Source: Allodiplogaster sudhausi
Lineage: Eukaryota; Nematoda; Chromadorea; Rhabditida; Diplogasteridae
Direction: 5' to 3'
NCBI GenBank assembly: GCA_945643635.1
Contig: CALZFC010000273.1
Span: forward strand, 28,898 to 92,897
Length of the DNA stretch: 64,000 bases
Part shown: one piece after another, positions 56,170-64,000 of the stretch
Layout of the letters: the number at the start of each line of letters is the position of its first letter
Numbering within the stretch: the first letter of the stretch is position 1
Notes under the pieces: generated by a model
The model's database searches: none
What the model was told of the DNA's origin: nothing
The model's input: only the letters and a program-made list of their open reading frames with translations
Position numbers and translations under genes: made by a program

Positions 56170-59100
56170 TTAAATCTGGGCGAGGGAACGCTTACTATCC
56201 AGCAGTTGTTGATGATGAAGACGAGGTTCATCCTCGTGGAAGTAGAGCGCGGCGAAGTCGCCCCTTCGACGATGAGATGGGAAGGGTGGGACAAGTCTAC
56301 TCCTATCCTCTCGCTCTCTTTCTCTTTTTCCCTAATCTACAGGGTGAATTACCTGGTGCACGCCATGCCGTCGTGGAACGGAAGATTCGCGTCGGTGGGT
56401 GCGCAGCGAATCCCGCGCATACGCTCTGAGAATAAACGATTTTAGGAATAATCACAAAAGTATATCAGCCAACTTGTATATCCGAAACTGATCCCCTAGA
56501 GACATTATGTATAAAATTAAATAAATGAACCCTGAACCTCAAAAAAACCATATGGAATTCTTAATATTTTACACGCGACAAACAAAAAACAAGTGCCTAC
56601 ATTTTCTCAAAAGATGGAACCGTTCAACTACTGTACTTCAATTAGATCTTTTGAGGCATACTTTAAAGACTTCTGAAATAAAATGAACTGTTAATTTATA
56701 GTCGAACAGCAACATAAAGAATGTCAGACCATGCAAGGCACATATTATTACAATATAATGTGGCAACAGTTATTATTTTCAAATAATAAGAAGTTCTAAA
56801 AAATCATGCTTCTAATAGAATGAAAAAGAATAAAATTACATGCCCCATAAAACACCCATGAAAGATTCAATATGGTGTGAAAGCAATACAGTATCCTGAC
56901 TTCCAAATCCGCATTACAGTAAACCGCGAATTCAAAAAAAAGCTTAAAAAGTAAACTCCTAAAAAATAACCATGGAAGTTAAAGAGGATAAATCAGGAAG
57001 TTCACTCATATGCTTACTGTAATTATTATACAGTATCCTAATAAAAAGTTATCTAATAAAATAATTTAAAAAAAATTCAACTCGGTGCCTTATAAAGTAA
57101 TAAAAAAAGTTGAGTTGCTTCACTTTCTCTCTGCTTCTTTCGCTCCCTCTCTTAGATTCCAACTCTCTCTCTCTCTCTTTCCCTCGCTCTCTCTCTCTCT
57201 TTCAGTTTTTTTCTCTTTGCTTCCTCTCTGTCTCTCTTTCTTTCTCGCTCTCACTGTTCCCCCTCCCCTCTATTCTTCTCTTTCTCTATGCTTCGTTCTC
57301 TATGCTTTTAATATATGCAAGGAAGCATTTAATGAACATTCGCATTTAAACATTTAACAGAAATGAGGTTAAAAAAAGAAGAATATTAAAGTACCCTTAA
57401 AAAAATTTCAATATAAATGCGCCTTAATCCAACCTTCGAAGTAATGGGAAATAAACTTTTAAAATGACATTCCAAAACTTAAACCAAATTATATCATCCA
57501 TATCCAATTCAAAAAGTTTACAAATTATATCCAAAAACATTTACGGACGTCAAATAGTTGTATTTACATCTCCACAACTAATCCAATCTTGCATTACAGT
57601 ACCCCCTTACATTCCAAAACAGTATGAAAGTGAACATATAAAATGATAACACTAACATCAAAACTACAGTATCCATTATTCAACTCTAGATTCCATTACC
57701 CCACTCTTATTGGATCACATTTTAATTACACCGAAAATATTATTATAGCTACATCAAATAAAACACCCATGAAAGTTCCTAAGATGGTGCGCCTGCCCTG
57801 CAGTATCCAGTCTTTAAAATCCGCATTACAGTGAACCGCAAATTCTATAAGCTTAAAATGTTCTCCTAAAAAAATAACCATGGACCTTAATGAGTGTAAA
57901 TCAGGGATTTCACTCATATGCATACTGTAACTATTATATAGTACAGTATCCTATCAAAAGGTAATCTAAATAAAAAAAATTAAAACGAGATTCTAAACTT
58001 GGTGCCTTATAAAATAAAATAAAAATTATTCTCTCCGTCTCTTTCCCTTTCCTTGCTTTTCTTTCTGCTTCCCTTCTGTTTTTTTCTTTCTCTCTGCTTC
58101 TCTTTCTCTCTCCTTCTCTCTTACTGCTTCCCCCCTCTCCACTTCTCTTTCTCTACGCTTATTTACCTCTGCTTTTCTCTCTATTTCACTTTTTCTGCTT
58201 CTTTTTCTCCCCAGATCCCTCCTCTCTCTGTCTCTCTCTCTCTCTCTCTGCTTTCCTCTGCTCTGCAACGCCATGTTTAGTTTATCCAAGTAAGCATTAA
58301 ATGAACATTCGCACTAAAAAGAAATAAACCTAAACGGTGTTAGAAAAAGGAATATTATTAAATACAGTACCCCTGCCCTCGCTCACTCGCATTCGAAAGC
58401 GCTGAAATAAACATGCTGAAAGCGTTGTAATTATCTCCCATCATGAATCATCAAACAATATTCTAAAGCGTTTTGACAATGCTAACCTTAATAAAACGAC
58501 CCAGTCTTAACACGGAAAAAAGAACAAATTTCTCATCTATACCTTAAAATATCTTACAATTAGAAATTATTTTTAAAAAAAATTAAAGCTGAGAAAAAGA
58601 AAAGATTGAATTACAAAAAAATATAAAAGGAATACAAAACTATTATTAGGAGGTACGCACACAAAAAATACCCGTGAAACAACGCTAAAGCATTAACCAT
58701 CTAAAAGGAATGGGTATGAGAAAAAAATATCCCCAAAAAGAAATTCATTCCCAAAGGAATTTTAAAAAAAGATTACCATGACTTAAACTGAAACAAATAA
58801 GAGATTTGAATTCTATGTAAAACCATCTTGAACAAGGAAAAATGTATCAACGCCATTTTAAAAGAAAAGCATAAAAACCCAGAATACCATAAACATAATT
58901 AATCTTATAAAAAAATGTAAAAGGAAAAAAGTAATGTAATATAAGGAAATACGCAGACAAAAACTCCCGGCGAATAAAGGAAGAATTTACGATAAATATT
59001 ACCCAAACAGATATGGCAACGCTCATGCATTAACCAGATAATGGAAAGGGTATGAGAAAGAAATCCCCAAAAACAAAGAGATTTGAATTCAATGTAAAAA

Positions 59101-61167
59101 AAACCAATTTGAACAAGGAAATAAGTTTTGAATATTAAAAAAAACAACAATATTATTCCAATCCTATGCTAAACCAATCCAGAATAATAATAGCATTTTA
59201 AGAGGAACAATACTTTAAAATAGACACCTTAAGACATAAAAGAATAAATGTTTGTATTCATATCGCTGCATACAGTAACCCGGCCTCATGCATATCAATA
59301 CAAATGTAATCCTTAAACGTAATATAACATACGCCAATTAAATAACAGCTTTACCAAATTGTAAATATATAAAAAATCTAAACATCCATAAATAAGTAGC
59401 TCATTTGCATGCAGGCACAAAGAGTACACTCACCCAATACCTTACGTTCGTCAATAATACCGTACCAACAGAAAAGAAAAATTAATATGTTATCTGTATT
59501 TTCTTTGACTGAAATATCTTATATAAATGACAAGAAACCAAAAAGCTAACTCTTTACAATTAAATCCTATTCACCCAAGCTAGAAAAGAAAAATAACTTT
59601 CAATTGTACTCTTACCATACAATATCCTAAAGAACATTATCATTTATAATTTATCAACTTCAACAGTCCAAACAACCCAGTACCATAGAAACACAACAGA
59701 ATCGTATCCAAAACTGTAAATAAAGATCTTTTATTCATAAAACTCCAACAATCAACACCTTAAAATATGAAGCAACAGCACTTTCACTCATAAATCTGAA
59801 AGATACTTTCACTCATAAACCTGAAAAACAGAACCCAATCCTTCACCATCGACGAACATTAAATATCATAAATGTTCCAAACCAATTCTCCCGAGAAAAC
59901 ATCAAGATAATAATTAACTTTAACCAAGCTAAAAAAAAATATTCCCAGAATTAACCACCTGCTAGGAAAACCGAAAAGAAAAACAAGTTTCGTTACAAAG
60001 GTTAAAAGAATTTTGAAAGATGTTTTAAAATGAGTACCTTAATTTTCTTGCGTGGCCGGTGTGGCCGAAGTCGTCACCGACTTCATTAACCGGTCGTCCT
60101 TCATTCAGACTTCCTCTGACTCTGAAGAACAAAAACAAAGTACGATTTGTAACGTTAATAGAACTAACGCAAAAACCTTAAATAATAAGAAAAATACGCC
60201 GCTTTTATAAAAAATCAAACACTCACAATATCCCATGTTATTATTGGATTATACCAATATTGCGCACAACTATCCAAAGCTCCATCATTAACCAGCTAAA
60301 AGAATGAGAAAAAATGCCCCAAAAAAAGAATATGCATTCTCAAAGTAATCTTTAAAAAATTACCTTGATGTAACCTGAAACAACTAAGTGATTTTAGCCC
60401 TATATAAAACCAACCTAAATAAGGGAAAAAAATTATAGTCACAGCCTTGAAGCAAAAATAGACAAGGATACATCACCCAAATAGAGAACCAATAAGAAGC
60501 ATATACTTAAAGGAGTTATTCCTTGAACTTCCTAATAAAATTTCATAAACCTAAACCATAACACGAAAACTCCGGAATATAGAAACGTCATTAATTAATC
60601 ATTACTGAAGATAATCTGAAAATGTCACTCAAATTCCTACCATACATTCTCCTCAAGCCCGAAAAAATCGTACTCCTACTAACAGTATCGAGTATATATC
60701 TTAATCAACCGATAAAAAACACGATGATAGCTTTGCTATTACTTCCTATCATAAATCATCAAACAACATTTCGTTTAACATTTAACTATAAGAAATAATA
60801 TAAGCAAAAAAAGCAACAAAAAAAGTGAATGTCTAACCATAGCAGGCGAAGTCGACTCCCGCGTCCCTTGGCGCCGGCGGACGCCTTCTCCGGCGGCTTC
60901 CTCGAAGTCGCCACTACAACGAAAACTTTAAAGTCATTCGAATATATTTGAAATTCTTTAATAAAAAGTAATCAAAAAACATTTGTAAAACAAAAAAACC
61001 ATAGTCAGATCGAAAGGAAACTAATATTAAGCAACAATGCAAACAGTCATAATCACTGATTACATCTGATAGTGCTATCCTAGTTGGGGATGGAAGAAAA
61101 CAAATATAAAAAAAATGCGTACCGTGGGCGACGATGCCGTTGTCGCGATCGCGCGTGCCCACCACAT
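56170..61167 (-). CDS. Gene C, tentative, copy 2
   Basis: Same candidate exons as 24096-29094, shifted by 32073-32074, with the same uncertainty. The 9-to-8 A run change at 57068 falls in the proposed intron. Confidence 0.3.
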
Positions 61168-61676
61168 GGAGCGAGAAAAGAACACAGCCAAATGTTGTCG
61201 CCCAAGAAAGACAAAAGTTTTTTTGAAGTACACCAGGCATCATAGTGCATATGCCTTTTTAAAAACTTTTTGATACCTCCAACTGTTTTTAATGTTAATT
61301 TACCGTTATTCTATATTTATTTCGCAAAAATGATCAAATAAAAAAAAAGAGATACTAAAACGGATGACCCTAAGTCTACTTTCCAAAAAAATATGAGCTT
61401 TTAGAGTGAAGTGCACCAGACAGGTTATGATACTCACGCACCGCCACAAGTACTTAACTATAAGATTGCTGACATGTTTTATTTTTCTTCGAAGTTGGCT
61501 TTTCATGTTTGTTCAGTGTTAAAAATAAAATAAATAAATATTAGCTGAAAATATGTTCTCTAGGTATACCTAATATGTCGTTTTTGGTTAATAACAAAGA
61601 AACCAAACCAACATCAATTAATTCTGTGGTAACTTTGATTATAAAGGCTTTCTACTGCTCAAGACATATTACTGAT

Positions 61677-62828
61677 GCGCGTAAAAGAGTTTGCCCGCGC
61701 GCGACTCCGAACCTGGGTCGGTAGAATATCTGCGTACCGTGAAAATGTACCAAAAAGCCACAAAATAATTCATTTCTCAAATATGCCTGGACCAAATCTA
61801 AAGATTCAACTACCATTCGATAGCTAATTTTTGGCTCTATTCGAATAAAAATAAGCCCCAAAAAGTGTCAGTGATAGCTAAGGTCGAAAAAGTGGCCTAA
61901 ACATTCTCGGACCAAAAGTAGATCAAAAACGTCGTTTTATGAAAACGTTTTGTATGACAAAGTAGTTCGTCTTCTCAAAAGCTACAGATTGATATATAAC
62001 ACGTTGCCATAACTCCAACATCCTAGAAAAAACCACCGCAGTAAAGGCCTCCAAAAAATTCGACATTTCACGGCCCCCTCAGGGTACTTTCCTGGAAAGC
62101 CATCCAAACGGGAGTAGGCTCATTCCAAAGCTCTCGTAAAACTGTACAATAATCAAAATGTCCCATCCCGCTCCGGTCCCAAATCTCCGAGCATTGATTT
62201 TTCAAATGTTCGCTCCTAACAAAATGGGTTCGCTAGTTTTTGCTTTGTATCTATCGATCCAGCTACTTTCAGGCCATGTGCAATAGATCAGTCGATGCGC
62301 CTTCCAAAACTACATGATATATGTTGAAACAAAAAAAATCGCGGGTACAGATTTTGAGAAAGTGAGCAAATACAGACGAAAAAAGGGCCAAAAAACGGGG
62401 TAAAATTTTGGCCACGCCCACAGGAAAGACCATCAGGCGAAATTTGCCCAATTTGTGTCCTATTAATCTTGAAGACATTCCCTATCAGCCTCTATTTTTT
62501 TCAGCACCCAACTCCTCTCCGTTCAAAAGATGCAATCGCTCAAAGTGGCCAACCCAGCGCAACCTCGCGCTGAAATGTTGCAACTTTGGCCGCCGGCGAC
62601 GACCCCAAAACCAAAACCCAAAAATCCCAAACCAATACCAAAACGTAGCCCCAATATTCATTTACCATCCTAAAAAAACCACACTCGAAAATCTCAACTC
62701 CTCCGCCCACCACGCCGCTCCGCGCAAACCCAGTAAATATTGAACAAGCGTTTCTAAGTACATACTCTAACTAGCGGAGCTATGGGGGGACCTGGTTTCA
62801 GTATCTTTGCCCATTATCTCCCTTGGAG
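61677..62828. repeat. 1.2-kb dispersed repeat, copy 2
   Basis: Nearly identical to 29605-30756 up to the mismatch at 62804. Its right tail then differs from that of copy 1 (GAGTCTCCGCTATAT against GATTCTTTTCTATGT), and it leads into a third repeat copy. Confidence 0.85.
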
Positions 62829-62877
62829 TCTCCGCTATATCCTAGCATAGGTTTTGTTTACTTGGGGTAATATAAAA

Positions 62878-64000
62878 GCGCGCAAAAGGGTTTGCCCGCG
62901 CGCGACTCCGAACCTGGGTCGTTAGAAAATCTGCGTGCGATGAAAATGCACCAAAAAGCCACAAAATTAGTCATATCTCGAATATGCCTGAACGAATACA
63001 GAAGATCAACCTATCATTCGATAGCTAATTTTAGGCTCTATTCGAATAAAAATATGCCCCAAAAAGTCTCAGTGATAGCTAAGGTCGAAAAAGTGGCCTA
63101 AACATTCTGACCCCAAAAGTAGATCAAAAACGTCGTTGTATGAAAACTTTTGTATGAGACATTTGTTCACCTTCGCAAAAGCTACAGAATGATATATAAC
63201 GCTTTGTCATAACACCAACATCCGAGAAAAAACAGCCGCGGAAATGGCGTCCAAAAATTTTGAGATTTCACGGCCCCCTCAGGGTACTTTCCCGGAAACC
63301 CAGCCAAACGCGAGTAGGCTCATTTCAAAGCTCTCGTAAAACTGTACAATATTCTAAATGTCCCATCCCGCTCCGGTCCCAAATCTCCGAGTACTGATTT
63401 TTCAAAGGTTCGCTCCTAACAAAATGGGTCCGCCTGTTTTTGCCTCGTATCTATCGATCTAGGTACTTTCAGTAGATCAGCTATAGATCAGTCGATGCGC
63501 CGTCCAAAACTACATGATATATGTCGAAACAAAAAAATCGCGGGTACAGATTTTGAGAAAGTGAGCAAATACAGAGCAAAAAAGGGCCAAAAAACGGGGT
63601 AAAATTTTGGCCACGCCCACAGGAAAGACCCTCAGGCGGAATTCGCCCAATTTGTGTCCTATTAATCTTGAAGACATTCCCTATCAGCCTCTATTTTTTT
63701 CAGCACCCAACTCCTCTCCGTTCAAAAGATGCAAACGCTCAAAGTGGCCAACCCAGCGCAACCTCGCGCTGAAATGTTGCAACTTTGGCCGCCGGCGACG
63801 ACCCCAAAACCAAAACCCAAAAATCCCAAACCAATACCAAAACGTAGCCCCAATATTCATTTACCATCCTAAAAAACCACACTCGAAAATCTCAACTCCT
63901 ACGCCCACCACGCCGCTCCGCGCAAACCCAGTAAATATTGAACAGCGTTTCTAAGTACATACTCTAACTAGCGGAGCTATGGGGGGACCTGGTTTCAGTA
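62878..64000. repeat. 1.2-kb dispersed repeat, copy 3 (cut by window end)
   Basis: Same family, head to tail with the copy at 61677 (about 1,200 bp apart), but with scattered substitutions and small indels throughout. It is an older copy, not part of the recent duplication. Confidence 0.85.

Larger units (their letters stand above)
32075..62828. repeat. Tandem duplication, copy 2
   Basis: This is the second copy of the 32-kb unit. If the breakpoint is the 1.2-kb repeat, the unit proper starts near 30757 and includes the 3' end of gene A, so 32075 is only where the window-edge homology begins. The right end falls inside a copy of the 1.2-kb repeat. Beyond it the sequence runs into another repeat copy rather than into a third gene A. 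Near-perfect identity means either a very recent duplication or an assembly redundancy. Confidence 0.95.

Noticed and set aside
55945..61265. Differences between the copies as evidence of old divergence
   Set aside because: Only three were found, all at A/T homopolymers, so sequencing error explains them equally well.

Overview
The window reads as animal nuclear DNA, most likely from a nematode. It is AT-rich, with introns of about 45-50 nt among longer ones, GT-AG splice sites, TTTCAG/CTGCAG-type acceptors placed just before start codons (as in spliced-leader trans-splicing), long GA/CT microsatellites and many repeats. I see no bacterial operons, rRNA genes or CRISPR arrays. The nematode assignment is an inference from gene architecture.

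The dominant large-scale feature is a tandem duplication with a period of about 32,074 bp. Bases from 1 onward reappear from 32075 onward almost without change. I found only three differences before homology ends: an A/T change at 23871/55945, a 9-versus-8 A run at 24994/57068, and a 6-versus-5 A run at 29188/61261. Homology breaks at 30732-30756 / 62804-62828, inside a dispersed repeat of about 1.2 kb. A further diverged copy of that repeat starts at 62878 and runs off the right edge. This pattern suggests unequal exchange between repeat copies, or an assembly join.

Each unit has the same order. All genes below are on the minus strand. (1) Gene A is a small charged protein. Its first seven exons are at 333-3590, and it is complete across the unit junction at 31302-35664. 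At least four of its introns carry a tRNA-like sequence. (2) Gene B is a nine-exon, 385-aa protein at 4340-6819 (36414-38893) that ends in two related exons. (3) 7.4-10.4 kb holds repeats, including a 480-bp foldback element. (4) A giant Helitron follows at about 10458-23621 (42532-55695). It has one 3300-codon ORF with six tandem Ulp1/C48-like peptidase units, then a Helitron zinc-binding motif, an HUH Rep nuclease, a PIF1-type helicase and an acidic tail. Hairpin-bearing terminal structures flank the ORF, and a 2-kb tandem array of triple mini-hairpins lies upstream of it. (5) 24-29 kb has weak evidence for a further gene, amid AT-rich repeats. (6) Last comes the 1.2-kb repeat that marks the duplication edge.

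The most unusual content is the Helitron. Its protease-like domains appear to have multiplied and partly lost catalytic residues inside a rolling-circle transposase. Its flanks carry repeated three-nucleotide-loop hairpins whose stems are conserved while the loops vary. The host genes A and B are well supported by phase-consistent exons, but I cannot name them.
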